The notes: generated by a model from the letters alone, not told the origin. DNA of 46,020 nt from an uncultured Flavobacteriales bacterium (GCA_937974275.1 CALJIF010000099.1:1-46020); one strand, 5' to 3'; counted from the first letter of the stretch, positions 24,402-33,510 are shown. Made by a program: numbers and translations.

Positions 24402-25450
24402 GGATGCGTTGAGTTATTCTTAAGGGATTGAATTTCCTTTTCTAAATCTTTGATCTTACTGCTCAGTTGAGGTAAAGCACGAAACATTACATATGAACGT
24501 TTGTAGTCGCCGATACCGAATGCCGGAGAGCCCTGTACAATTTCGTTCTCAGCCAGATTCTGACCAATGCCCGATTGCGCAGCAATTTTAACACCATCGC
24601 CAATCGTTAAATGGCCGATAATGCCAACTTGCCCACCAATCAAACAATTTTTGCCAATTTTCGTACTGCCCGCAACGCCCGATTGTGAAGCGATGACAGT
24701 GTTTTCACCAATCTCTACATTATGTGCAATCTGAATCAAGTTGTCCAGTTTTACACCTTTTCGAATAATCGTAGAACCTAAAGTTGCTTTGTCAATGGTA
24801 GTGTTTGCGCCAATTTCCACATGATCTTCGATGATCACATTTCCAATATGAGGAACTTTGCTGTAGTTGTTTTCGCTGTTTGGTTGAAATCCAAATCCAT
24901 CCCCTCCAATTACAGCGCCGGCTTGAATAATGACATCATCACCGATTATACAATCGGCGTAAATTTTAACACCTGCGTATACCGTAGTTTTGGCTCCAAT
25001 TTTCACCATGTCTCCAACAAAGCAGCCCGGAAAAATTTTCGTGTTGTTACCAATTTGAACATATTCACCCACATAAGCTCCTGCACCAACATATACGCCT
25101 TCACCCAATTTTGCAGTAGAGGCAACAAACGCACCTTGTTCAATACCGGTTTTATTGTTTCTGATATTCATGTATGCCTCCAGCAACTTCGCAAAGGCTT
25201 GTCGTGCATCAGCAACACGAATAAGTGTTAGCGTGGACGGTAACGCTTGTTCCGGATTGAAATCATTGTTTACGATCGCAACTGTAGCACCTGTGGTATA
25301 GATATACTGGGTGTATGCAGGATTGGATAAAAATGTCAGCGTGCCGGAAACGCCTTCTTCAATTTTTGCAAGTCCGGAAACTTCAGCTTCAGGATTTCCT
25401 GACACAGAACCACCAAGCATGCCTGCAATTTGTTGTGCGGTAAACTTCAT
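24398..25450 (-). CDS. lpxD: UDP-3-O-acylglucosamine N-acyltransferase
   Basis: The 350-residue protein has the LpxD N-terminal uridine-binding domain (residues of about 1-100, beginning MKFTAQQIAGMLGG) and a left-handed beta-helix with hexapeptide repeats to about residue 315. The catalytic His is in NLIQIAHNVEIG. The C-terminus is a short coiled coil (LSSKIKDLEKEIQSLK). LpxD transfers the second 3-hydroxyacyl chain in lipid A synthesis. I use ATG 25450 rather than a ten-residue longer start because TATTTTTG lies four bases before it. It is the first gene of the lpx operon. Confidence 0.95.
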   Translation of the reverse strand: MKFTAQQIAGMLGGSVSGNPEAEVSGLAKIEEGVSGTLTFLSNPAYTQYIYTTGATVAIVNNDFNPEQALPSTLTLIRVADARQAFAKLLEAYMNIRNNKTGIEQGAFVASTAKLGEGVYVGAGAYVGEYVQIGNNTKIFPGCFVGDMVKIGAKTTVYAGVKIYADCIIGDDVIIQAGAVIGGDGFGFQPNSENNYSKVPHIGNVIIEDHVEIGANTTIDKATLGSTIIRKGVKLDNLIQIAHNVEIGENTVIASQSGVAGSTKIGKNCLIGGQVGIIGHLTIGDGVKIAAQSGIGQNLAENEIVQGSPAFGIGDYKRSYVMFRALPQLSSKIKDLEKEIQSLKNNSTHP

Positions 25451-25454
25451 CGTC

Positions 25455-25462
25455 CAAAAATA
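25455..25462 (-). promoter_or_regulatory. -7 promoter box of lpxD (TATTTTTG, N4, ATG)
   Basis: Minus-strand TATTTTTG is an exact TAnnTTTG match, four bases before the lpxD ATG at 25450. The upstream -33 region has only a weak TTA. The spacing predicts a leaderless lpx transcript. Confidence 0.45.
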
Positions 25463-25528
25463 ACAAAAATGCAGCCTCATAACGCGTGAACGGATTGATG
25501 TATATACGGCTCTGTTAAATTGCTGGCA

Positions 25529-25562
25529 TTTGTCATGTTACCGCGTGTAAAACATATATTTG
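25529..25562 (+). promoter_or_regulatory. Promoter of the radical SAM operon
   Basis: TTTG (25529-25532) and an exact TATATTTG box (25555-25562) are spaced 22 bases, near the upper limit for Bacteroidota promoters. The -7 box overlaps the most upstream candidate start codon (TTG 25560), which argues for a start at GTG 25572 or 25578. Confidence 0.45.
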
Positions 25563-27074
25563 CGCAAACCCGTGCCTGTGTCGCTGATTCTATTTAATCC
25601 CTTCGCTACTTCACATAATCCTCGCATTCCGAATAGTGTTTTGCAGGTTGCTGCCGCAATCGACGGTAAATACGAATGGGTGATTGTAGATGGAAACAAG
25701 GAAAAGGATCCCTGGACCAAAATCCGTCAGTATCTTAAAACAGGTGATTACAAGTTTTTCGGATGTACGGTAATGCCGGGTCCTCAGTTGCGTCAGGCTA
25801 TTCCAATTGCTAAAAAAGTTCGGGAAGAGTTTCCCGATGTTAAAATTATCTGGGGCGGATATTTCCCTTCCAATCACCCGCGCCCTGTTTTATTCAGCGG
25901 ATACGTGGATGTGATCGTTAATGGGATGGGCGATAAGTGTTTCCCGATGTTATTGGATGCGTTGCAATCGAATTCCGCATTGGATGAAATTCCCAATTTG
26001 ATTTTTCGGAAAGGAGATCAGGTTGTAACAACGCGCAAGGAAGAAATTCTTGATCAAGAGAATTTTCCCGATTTACCGTACGAAAAATTAAATCAGTTTT
26101 ACCCGATGAGTCGCTATCTCGTGCGTACTTATTTAGGATCTAAAACTATCGCGTATCACAGTAGTCACGGTTGCCCGTTTACGTGTTCGTTTTGTGCGGT
26201 TGTACCCATATATAATGCGCGATGGAAAGGGCAATCGGCGGAAAAGATTTATCGTAATGTAAAGCGGGTTAAGCAATTGTATGGTGGTAATGCCGTGGAG
26301 TTTCATGATAATAACTTCTTTGTTTCCGAAAAGCGTACAGTTGAGTTTGCGCAATTAGTTAAGCCGGACAATATGATCTGGTGGGGCGAAGGAAGAATTG
26401 ATACGATCGATAAGTACAAAGACGAGTCGCTAAAAGTAATGCGGGATTCGGGTTGTAAAATGATTTTTTTCGGAGCTGAAACGGGAAGTGATGCGTTGCT
26501 ACAAAAAATGGACAAAGGCGGGACACAATCACGCGAGCAAATTATTCGTTTTGCAAAACGCATGAAGGATGTGGATATCATTCCCGAATATTCTTTTGTG
26601 CTCGGATTTCCTGCGGACAGTGAAGAAGAAGTGGCTCGATTAATACGTGAGGAAATTCAGTTTATTAAAGAAATTAAAAGGGCGAATCCGAATACTGAAA
26701 TTATAATATACATCTATTCGCCTGTACCAACAGAGAATAGTGAGTTGTACAATGAGGTTCGTAAAACGGGATTTCGATTCCCCGAAAAGCTGGAGGATTG
26801 GATTAGTCCGCAATGGGAGAATTTCGATCTGAGAAAAAATCCTTTAACTCCATGGTTGAAACCCTACATGATCGATCAGATCAAAAACTTTGAGACCGTG
26901 CTGAACGGATATTATCCTACAGTTTCTGATGTTCGTCTAAAGCCATGGCATAAAAAGGTGTTGCGATTAATTTCAACGTGGAGATACAAAATGAATTTCT
27001 TCAGCTATCCGTATGAAATTAAGGTGCTGCAGAAATTGTGGAAATACAGACAACCGGAAACTGAAGGATTTTGA
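25560..27074 (+). CDS. B12-binding-domain radical SAM enzyme 1
   Basis: The protein has about 500 residues. An N-terminal Rossmann region (about 1-150) resembles the B12-binding domain of the BchE-type family but lacks the D-x-H-x-x-G cobalamin-ligand motif. The radical SAM core has C-x3-C-x2-C (Cys205, Cys209, Cys212 from TTG 25560) in HGCPFTCSFCAV, and a GAETGS segment for SAM. Such enzymes do methyl transfers, cyclisations or rearrangements on unactivated carbon. The start is uncertain: TTG 25560 lies inside a promoter box, while GTG 25578 gives MSLILFNP, a usual opening. It heads a six-gene coupled operon; the substrate is unknown. Confidence 0.88.
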   Translation: MRKPVPVSLILFNPFATSHNPRIPNSVLQVAAAIDGKYEWVIVDGNKEKDPWTKIRQYLKTGDYKFFGCTVMPGPQLRQAIPIAKKVREEFPDVKIIWGGYFPSNHPRPVLFSGYVDVIVNGMGDKCFPMLLDALQSNSALDEIPNLIFRKGDQVVTTRKEEILDQENFPDLPYEKLNQFYPMSRYLVRTYLGSKTIAYHSSHGCPFTCSFCAVVPIYNARWKGQSAEKIYRNVKRVKQLYGGNAVEFHDNNFFVSEKRTVEFAQLVKPDNMIWWGEGRIDTIDKYKDESLKVMRDSGCKMIFFGAETGSDALLQKMDKGGTQSREQIIRFAKRMKDVDIIPEYSFVLGFPADSEEEVARLIREEIQFIKEIKRANPNTEIIIYIYSPVPTENSELYNEVRKTGFRFPEKLEDWISPQWENFDLRKNPLTPWLKPYMIDQIKNFETVLNGYYPTVSDVRLKPWHKKVLRLISTWRYKMNFFSYPYEIKVLQKLWKYRQPETEGF

Positions 27075-27760
27075 TTGATAACGTAAAACGAGCTATTGCC
27101 CGGTACGTGGTAAAACCGTGGGTTATCCGTTATTTGCGGAAGCCGCGCCAATTTAAATTTCACGAATTGCAATTGCATGTTGAGCCCGGTGTGTTTCATC
27201 CGAAATTTTTCTTCAGTTCGCTATTTTTTGCAGAGTTTGTTCGCGAACAAAATTTGAAAGATAAAAGTGTAGGTGAACCGTGTTGCGGAAGCGGAATCAT
27301 CGGTTTAACAGCTGCGTTGCAAGGTGCCGAAGTCGTTTGCGGCGATGTAGATCCACGTGCTGTAAGAAGTGTTGAACACAGCTTGCTATTGAACCCAAAT
27401 GTTCTTGATAAGAACAATGTATGCATTCTCCAATCGGATATTTTTGAGCAGTTCCCGCATAAGACCTATGATTATATTTTCGTTAATCCGCCTTATTTTT
27501 TTAAGCCGGTGGAGAACGAAGCTCAATTGGCTTGGAATGCCGGCAGTGAAGGAGAGTTCTTTGTCCGTTTTTTTAAAGGATTAGACAAAATTGCATCGCC
27601 GATAACGAAAACATACATGGTACTCGCAGATAATTGTGACGTGGCTAGAATTCGCTTCATCGCAAATCAGTTTGGTTTTTTATTGAAAGAACACCGCAGA
27701 AAGAAAATTCAATGGGAGGTTAACTATATCTTTGAAATTGTTAAACAAACCCATGAGTAG
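27071..27760 (+). CDS. Class I SAM methyltransferase with NPPY motif
   Basis: The 229-residue protein has SAM motif I in GEPCCGSGIIGL, an acidic end of strand two in VVCGDVD, and motif IV in DYIFVNPPYFF. NPPY is the signature of methyltransferases that act on a nitrogen in a planar group, as in PrmC or TrmN6. A precise PrmC identity is not supported: the N-terminal PrmC domain is absent. The TTG start overlaps the previous TGA stop by four bases (TTGA). Its place in a radical SAM operon suggests a small molecule or cofactor-like target rather than release factors. Confidence 0.85.
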   Translation: MIDNVKRAIARYVVKPWVIRYLRKPRQFKFHELQLHVEPGVFHPKFFFSSLFFAEFVREQNLKDKSVGEPCCGSGIIGLTAALQGAEVVCGDVDPRAVRSVEHSLLLNPNVLDKNNVCILQSDIFEQFPHKTYDYIFVNPPYFFKPVENEAQLAWNAGSEGEFFVRFFKGLDKIASPITKTYMVLADNCDVARIRFIANQFGFLLKEHRRKKIQWEVNYIFEIVKQTHE

Positions 27761-28709
27761 ATATTCTGTGCAGGAGTTGGCGGTTTTACGCGCATTAGCG
27801 TATTACGATATTTTTCGGTTTCCTTTGACAACCGAAGAAGTGCGTTTAAATGCTGCGGTATCATTGACCCCGAATGAGACAACTGAAATTCTTCGCGCAT
27901 TGTCAATTAAAGGTTGTGTTGAAAGTAGTGGCGATTATTTTGGGCTGAAGGGCTCACTCGAAAATAATATTGTACAAAGGCAGCTCGGAGAACAACGTAG
28001 AGCAGTAGTTACGGATAAAGTTCAACGTTACAGTCGGCGTATTATGTGTTTCCCTTTCGTGGAGGCAGTAGCTATTTCCGGATCATACTCGAAAGGTGTT
28101 TTGTCCGAAGATGGTGATATTGATTATTTTATCATTACAAGCCCCGGAAGACTTTGGATTTGCAGGACGTTGTTGATTCTGTACAAAAAGATTTTTTTGT
28201 TGAATTCAAGAAAGTTCTTTTGTGTCAATTACTTTATCGATACCGCTCATTTAGTAATTCCCGATCAAAATCTTTTTACGGCGACAGAAGTCAAATATTT
28301 ATTGCCGTTCGGTAATTCAAGAGCAATGCAACAGTTTTTTACCGCTAACAGTTGGACGGATCAATACTTGCCCAATAAATTAGCGTCAAGTGCTATGCAG
28401 ACAGATGTACCTGAAAAGTCCATCGGGGCAAAAATAGTGCAATCGATTTTTGCAAAAAAACCGGGCGATTGGATTGATTATCGATTAATGCTATTAACGC
28501 TTCGCCGATGGAAAAAGAAGTTTCCGCATTTTGACGAATCCGATTTTGATTTAAATATGAGGACACGCAAAAATGTTTCTAAACATCATCCTCAGGGATT
28601 CCAGCAAAAAGTGTTGGACGCCTTGGAATTGAAGCTGAAAGAGTTGGAAACGTTAGATTTGCAGGGTGATAAGCACATAAGTCAAACTTCAAATCCTGGG
28701 CTGAGGTGA
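27753..28709 (+). CDS. Nucleotidyltransferase-like protein with N-terminal winged-helix-like region
   Basis: The 318-residue protein has an N-terminal helical region (about 1-75, with LAYYDIFRFPLTTEEVRL, resembling a winged helix) and a nucleotidyltransferase core with G-S-x10-D-x-D (Gly110, Ser111, Asp122, Asp124) in SGSYSKGVLSEDGDIDYFII. This is the Pol beta superfamily motif, so it likely transfers a nucleotide to an acceptor. The C-terminal half is basic and helical. The chosen ATG overlaps the preceding stop by eight bases; a TTG seven codons upstream is less likely. The exact substrate in the operon is unknown. Confidence 0.8.
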   Translation: MSRYSVQELAVLRALAYYDIFRFPLTTEEVRLNAAVSLTPNETTEILRALSIKGCVESSGDYFGLKGSLENNIVQRQLGEQRRAVVTDKVQRYSRRIMCFPFVEAVAISGSYSKGVLSEDGDIDYFIITSPGRLWICRTLLILYKKIFLLNSRKFFCVNYFIDTAHLVIPDQNLFTATEVKYLLPFGNSRAMQQFFTANSWTDQYLPNKLASSAMQTDVPEKSIGAKIVQSIFAKKPGDWIDYRLMLLTLRRWKKKFPHFDESDFDLNMRTRKNVSKHHPQGFQQKVLDALELKLKELETLDLQGDKHISQTSNPGLR

Positions 28710-30148
28710 AAGTAGTTTTAACACATTCTTATTTTTTACGCTTCGATCCAAAACAATTGAAGGCGGGAATGCCTTATCCACCCTTGGGTACGTTATTCGC
28801 TGCTGCTGTCATGCGTGAGCGTGGACACGAGGTGAAGCTACAGGACATTCAACTTGCTGAGGGCCCGGAAGAAATACGAATCACACTCAATAATTTTAAA
28901 CCTGATGTTTTCGTAATTTATGATGATGGTTTTAATTACCTCACCAAAATGTGTCTTACGAATATGCGGGAAGCAGCGTGGAAAATGCAGCGATGGGCAA
29001 AAGAATTGGGATGTAAGGTTGTGGTGAGCAGTTCGGATTCAACGGATCATGCAGAGAAGTATTTAGAACATGGTGCGGATGTAGTCATTATTGGTGAAGC
29101 GGAAACCACCTTATCCGAATTATTGGAAGCGTGGCAGAACAGTGCAGATATTGGAGGGATAAAAGGCACGGCACGCTTAATTGACGGTGCGGTCGTGAAA
29201 TCTCCAAAACGCGATGTGTTGAAGGACTTGGATCAGCTTCCGGAGCCTGCATGGGATATGTTGGATATTACACCATATCGCACCATGTGGATGGAACGAC
29301 ACGGGTACTTTTCCATTAATATGGTCACCACGCGAGGTTGCCCGTACAAGTGCAACTGGTGTGCAAAACCGATATATGGAAACCGGTATAATTCTCACAG
29401 CGCGCAACGTGTCGTGAAACAACTTAAAGAGTTGCAACGAAAATTTCAATTCACACATGTTTGGTTTGCTGACGATATTTTTGGTTTGAAACCCGGTTGG
29501 TTGAGCGCATTCCGGCAAGAGGTTGAACGCGAAAAATTGAATATTAAATATAAAATTCAATCCCGAGCAGATTTATTGCTGGAGGAAAATAATATTCAAG
29601 ATTTGGCAGCATCAGGTTGTGAAGAGGTGTGGATGGGAGCGGAGAGTGGTTCGCAAAAGATATTGGATGCAATGGATAAAGGAACACGTGTAGAGCAAAT
29701 AGCAGAAGCTTCTGCATTGCTGAAACGCAATGGCATTCGTCCTGCATTTTTTCTCCAGTTTGGATATCCGGGTGAAACATTGCAGGATATTCGAGCTACG
29801 ATTGATATGGTGCATCAACTGTTACCGGCCGATATTGGTGTTTCGGTTTCTTATCCTTTGCCGGGAACACCGTTTTATGAGCGTGTTAAAGAAGAGCTTA
29901 AACAGAAATCGAATTGGACCGATAGCGATGAACTCGCGTTGATGTTTAAAAATGAATATCCACCGCAATTTTACAAGTTGTTGCATCGTTACGTACATCA
30001 CTCGTACCGAAAGCGCCAATATGCACAAGGCGAAATGCGTAAAGGGGCAATGAAGCGTTTGCTCGGTGAAGCATACCACGGTTATAAATCACAAGTATTA
30101 AGAAAACAATTGGCCCAAATAGTGCCAACCGCACATGAGTGGATTTGA
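28706..30148 (+). CDS. B12-binding-domain radical SAM enzyme 2
   Basis: The 480-residue protein has a Rossmann-type N-terminal domain (about 1-150, beginning MKVVLTHSYFL) and a radical SAM core with C-x3-C-x2-C (Cys212, Cys216, Cys219) in RGCPYKCNWCAK, plus VWMGAESGSQKILDAMDKG. The GTG start overlaps the previous TGA by four bases. It is paralogous to the third radical SAM gene, sharing GCPY-C-WC, AESGSQKI and the same N-terminal opening, so the two arose by duplication and then diverged. The cobalamin-ligand motif is not evident, so use of B12 is uncertain. Reaction unknown. Confidence 0.88.
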   Translation: MKVVLTHSYFLRFDPKQLKAGMPYPPLGTLFAAAVMRERGHEVKLQDIQLAEGPEEIRITLNNFKPDVFVIYDDGFNYLTKMCLTNMREAAWKMQRWAKELGCKVVVSSSDSTDHAEKYLEHGADVVIIGEAETTLSELLEAWQNSADIGGIKGTARLIDGAVVKSPKRDVLKDLDQLPEPAWDMLDITPYRTMWMERHGYFSINMVTTRGCPYKCNWCAKPIYGNRYNSHSAQRVVKQLKELQRKFQFTHVWFADDIFGLKPGWLSAFRQEVEREKLNIKYKIQSRADLLLEENNIQDLAASGCEEVWMGAESGSQKILDAMDKGTRVEQIAEASALLKRNGIRPAFFLQFGYPGETLQDIRATIDMVHQLLPADIGVSVSYPLPGTPFYERVKEELKQKSNWTDSDELALMFKNEYPPQFYKLLHRYVHHSYRKRQYAQGEMRKGAMKRLLGEAYHGYKSQVLRKQLAQIVPTAHEWI

Positions 30149-30911
30149 TCAACATGCATTAGCGTATGATGCTGAGTTCACGCAAACACTAATCGGTAAG
30201 GCGCAGCGCGATAGCGTGCATCGTTTTGTAGCGAAACGCATGAGCACAAACAGCACTGTCTTGGAATTAAATTGCGGTACGGGAGAAGATGCGTTGTGGT
30301 TTGCTCATCGTGGACATCGAGTGGTGGCTACAGATGTTTCGGAAGCAATGTTGAAGCGAGCGCGGGAGAAAGCCGAGCATCTGCAACAAATTATTTTTAA
30401 GCAGGCTGATCTTACACATCCTGAGCAATTACCCGACATCAGTGCGGAGTTAATCTTTTCCAACTTTGGCGGACTTAATTGCCTTAGCCCGCAGCAGTTA
30501 ACACGTCTGTCCCCTGCACTGGCAGCGCGTATCGAACCGAATGGTCGCTTTATTGCGGTGGTTATGGGCAAAAGTTGCACGTGGGAACAAATTTACTTCT
30601 CGTTGAAAGCAAAACGTGCCTGGACGAGGAAGTCTGCTCAACCTGTTCCGGCGCATGTTGCAGGTGAGATTATAAATACCTGGTATTACTCGCCACAGGA
30701 GTTTTATGGATTTTTTAGTGCGAGTTTTCGAATGGGAGCGGTTAAACCAATCGGTCTTTTTGTTCCGCCTTCATACCTTAATCCTTATTTCAGAAATAAA
30801 CCTGCGATGTTTGGTGTATTGCGTACATTGGATCGCGGTCTGGCTCATTTTAAATTTCAAGCCGATTTTGCAGATCATTACCTAATTGAATTGATCCCAA
30901 GTGTATCATGA
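30135..30911 (+). CDS. Class I SAM methyltransferase (Methyltransf_11/25-like)
   Basis: The 258-residue protein has a canonical SAM-binding Rossmann fold: motif I LELNCGTGEDALWFA near residues 43-57, an acidic strand-two end in VVATDVSEAM, and the QADLTHPEQL loop. It starts 14 bases before the stop of the preceding radical SAM gene. Its type is broad and used on small molecules, quinones and lipids. It differs from the NPPY methyltransferase earlier in the operon, so the pathway contains two methylations of different kinds, if both act on the same product. Confidence 0.87.
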   Translation: MSGFDQHALAYDAEFTQTLIGKAQRDSVHRFVAKRMSTNSTVLELNCGTGEDALWFAHRGHRVVATDVSEAMLKRAREKAEHLQQIIFKQADLTHPEQLPDISAELIFSNFGGLNCLSPQQLTRLSPALAARIEPNGRFIAVVMGKSCTWEQIYFSLKAKRAWTRKSAQPVPAHVAGEIINTWYYSPQEFYGFFSASFRMGAVKPIGLFVPPSYLNPYFRNKPAMFGVLRTLDRGLAHFKFQADFADHYLIELIPSVS

Positions 30912-32278
30912 AGGTGTTGTTGACACATGCGTATTATTTGAATGAAGATCCGAAAGAGCAGGCGATCATGAAGCCGTATGTTCCTCTCGGAATACTTTAT
31001 TTATCGGCATATTTGGACCAACACAAGGTCGATCACGAAGTTTACGATAGCACGTTTTCTCGATTTGATGATCACTTCACGCATATTCGGAATAAGCAGT
31101 TTGACGTAGTCGCGATATACACGAATCTGATGACTAAACTGAATGTGCTGAAATTAATTAAAGCCATAAAGAATGATTCCGCATTAAAACATACACGCAT
31201 TATTTTGGGAGGTCCGGAGGTTAGAAATCACGCGGAAGCATTTTTAAACTATGGTGCGGATGTATTGATCGTTGGGGAAGGAGAAGAAACGTTATTAGAA
31301 GTGGTGCAGCACTTTCAAACCGGAAAGGCAGATTGGCCGGAGATTGCGGGGACGGTCATTTTGAAAGACGGAAAAGTTCATCAGCATCAGGAACGAGCAT
31401 TGGTGAAAGATATCAATACGTTGCCGTTTCCTAATAGACATCGTGTTGACTTAAGCAAGTATCAAGATGTATGGAAAAAGCATCATGGGTACAGCATGGT
31501 TTCAATGAGTACGATGCGCGGTTGTCCGTATACCTGCAAGTGGTGCAGCCGAGCTGTATATGGCGGAACGTATCGTCGTCGAAGTGCGAAACTGGTGGTA
31601 GATGAAATTGAAATAATTAAGCGCGATTATAATCCGGATAAGATTTGGTTTGTTGATGACGTATTTACGATTAATCATAAATGGTTACGTGAATTTGCCG
31701 ATGAACTGGAGCGAAGGAACGTAAGTGTTTCTTATGAAATTATTACACGCGCTGATCGAATGAGTGATGAGGTGATCGAGTTGCTGAAAAGAAGTGGTTG
31801 TTTTCGTGTTTGGATTGGAGCTGAAAGTGGTTCGCAGAAAATTATCGATGCTATGGACCGCCGGGTTGATGTGATGAAAGTGCGCGAGATGATTAAGAAA
31901 AGTCGACGCGCAGGAATTGAGGCGGGAACATTTATCATGTTAGGTTATCCGGGTGAATCACGAACCGATATTAAAGAGACGATCGAACATTTGGTGGACG
32001 CTGCCCCGGACTTGTACACCATCACAGTTGCCTATCCGATTAAAGGAACTCGTTTGTACGAGGAAGTGCAAGACAAATTGACGACTTCATTGAATTGGGC
32101 GGAGTCAACAGATCGCGACTTGGATTTTAAACGCACACATAGCCGGAAGTATTACGATTACGCCGTGCGTTGGGTGTATAATGCAGTCGCTGCTAGTCGT
32201 ACAGATTCACTGTTCGCAAAAATGAAGTTCACACTAAAAGGTTGGGCGATGCAGCTATTTATGCTTTTTGCATCCTAA
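30908..32278 (+). CDS. B12-binding-domain radical SAM enzyme 3
   Basis: The 456-residue protein starts MKVLLTHAYYL and has a Rossmann-type N-terminal domain and a radical SAM core with C-x3-C-x2-C (Cys206, Cys210, Cys213) in RGCPYTCKWCSR, and VWIGAESGSQKIIDAMDRR. Its ATG overlaps the previous stop by four bases. It resembles radical SAM enzyme 2 throughout. Its TAA shares bases with the TAG stop of the convergent HD gene (CTAA at 32275-32278). It closes the operon. Substrate and reaction are unknown. Confidence 0.88.
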   Translation: MKVLLTHAYYLNEDPKEQAIMKPYVPLGILYLSAYLDQHKVDHEVYDSTFSRFDDHFTHIRNKQFDVVAIYTNLMTKLNVLKLIKAIKNDSALKHTRIILGGPEVRNHAEAFLNYGADVLIVGEGEETLLEVVQHFQTGKADWPEIAGTVILKDGKVHQHQERALVKDINTLPFPNRHRVDLSKYQDVWKKHHGYSMVSMSTMRGCPYTCKWCSRAVYGGTYRRRSAKLVVDEIEIIKRDYNPDKIWFVDDVFTINHKWLREFADELERRNVSVSYEIITRADRMSDEVIELLKRSGCFRVWIGAESGSQKIIDAMDRRVDVMKVREMIKKSRRAGIEAGTFIMLGYPGESRTDIKETIEHLVDAAPDLYTITVAYPIKGTRLYEEVQDKLTTSLNWAESTDRDLDFKRTHSRKYYDYAVRWVYNAVAASRTDSLFAKMKFTLKGWAMQLFMLFAS

Positions 32279-33510
32279 CGAATTTCTTTCGGGAAGCAGA
32301 GGAAATACTTCTTCACCGGTTGCGCGAGGACAGAAATATTGAACAAATCAGCTGCATCAGCAATATCCATCACTTGACCGTTCTTGAATAATATATTGAT
32401 GCGAATCTGGTCACTGCTATACGCTTTATTCTGTACGGCTCCCGTAAAAACGAAATAGTGCAAATCATCTTTACGAATGCCAAGTTGTTTCATGGCTGCT
32501 TTTTGGCGCTTATCGACGTATGCACCTGCGAAAGGTTTATGTTGAAGTTCTACGGCGTACAAATTGCGGTTGACCATCCAATGACATAAAGTCGATAGTA
32601 TCGTGTCGCTGCTTTGAGCCCAAACTTTAATGGATGTCATGATATCGTAATCGTCCAGTGCAGCAAAGGTTTCAAGCACCTCCGGTCTTTTTATAAATGC
32701 GGACTTCGTGAAACGGTTGTACAGAAATAAACGCAATGCCGGTGTGCAAAAAAGTTCCTCTCCGCCTTCCGCAAGATCTTTTGCTCGTTTTAAAATGTTC
32801 ACTAACAAATGTTCTGCGCTCAATACTGTCTTGTGCAAATACACCTGCCAGTACATCAATCTTCGGGCAATGATGAATTTCTCTATAGAGTAAATTCCTT
32901 TGTCTTCCACCACCAATTCGTCGTTCACCACGTTCAGCATTTTTACAATGCGATCGCTGCTCACAATTCCTTCAGAAACACCCGTGAAAAAACTATCGCG
33001 ACGCAAATAGTCCAGACGGTCCATATCCAACTGACTGGAGACTAATTGGTGCAGGAATTTCTTCTTGTATTTATTTCTAAAAATTGAAATGGCGGTACTC
33101 AGTTGCCCTTTGAACTCCTTATTCAATCGATCCATGATTAATCCGGAGATATCTTCATGGGTAATATGATGCACAATGCTGGTTTCAAGTGCATGAGAAA
33201 ATGGTCCGTGACCAATATCGTGCAATAGAATTGCAATTAAAGCGCCTTCCGCTTCATCATGGGTAATGGTATGCCCTTTACTTCTGATGACTTCAATCGT
33301 TTCATGCATTAAGTGCATGGCTCCCATGGCGTGGTGGAAACGCGTATGATTTGCACCGGGATAAACAAGGCTGGTTAAACCAAGTTGGCGTATTCTGCGA
33401 AGGCGCTGGAAGTACGGATGACTAATCAGCTGAAAAACCAGATCGGAAGGAACGGTTATAAACCCGTAGACCGGATCGTTGAATATTTTTCTCTTAGGCT
33501 GGCTTTTCAT
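32275..33510 (-). CDS. HD domain phosphohydrolase
   Basis: The protein has about 411 residues. The N-terminal half is an HD hydrolase: HHAMGAMHLMHETIEVI and LLHDIGHGPFSHALE carry the metal-binding His and His-Asp residues, then HITHEDIS and SSQLDMDRLDYLRRDSF. This pattern occurs in dGTPase-like and SAMHD1-like proteins, so a deoxynucleotide or other nucleotide substrate is plausible, not proved. In Bacteroidota such a gene commonly lies next to porX and lpxD, as I recall; here it is next to porX but separated from lpxD by the radical SAM operon. I use ATG 33510; TTG 33519 would overlap its promoter box. Confidence 0.88.
   Translation of the reverse strand: MKSQPKRKIFNDPVYGFITVPSDLVFQLISHPYFQRLRRIRQLGLTSLVYPGANHTRFHHAMGAMHLMHETIEVIRSKGHTITHDEAEGALIAILLHDIGHGPFSHALETSIVHHITHEDISGLIMDRLNKEFKGQLSTAISIFRNKYKKKFLHQLVSSQLDMDRLDYLRRDSFFTGVSEGIVSSDRIVKMLNVVNDELVVEDKGIYSIEKFIIARRLMYWQVYLHKTVLSAEHLLVNILKRAKDLAEGGEELFCTPALRLFLYNRFTKSAFIKRPEVLETFAALDDYDIMTSIKVWAQSSDTILSTLCHWMVNRNLYAVELQHKPFAGAYVDKRQKAAMKQLGIRKDDLHYFVFTGAVQNKAYSSDQIRINILFKNGQVMDIADAADLFNISVLAQPVKKYFLCFPKEIR

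Noticed and set aside
24821..25231. A plus-strand frame of 136 residues in the lpxD gene
   Set aside because: It is antisense to the hexapeptide repeats of lpxD, which carry the real coding signal.
27071..27760. PrmC (release factor methyltransferase) identity
   Set aside because: NPPY is present, but the N-terminal PrmC domain is missing and prfA is not adjacent; the operon context points elsewhere.
25560..32278. Ribosomal peptide (RiPP) cluster explanation for the radical SAM operon
   Set aside because: No small precursor gene, SPASM-type cysteine-rich C-terminus, leader-binding domain or peptidase is visible; genes overlap with no room for a precursor.
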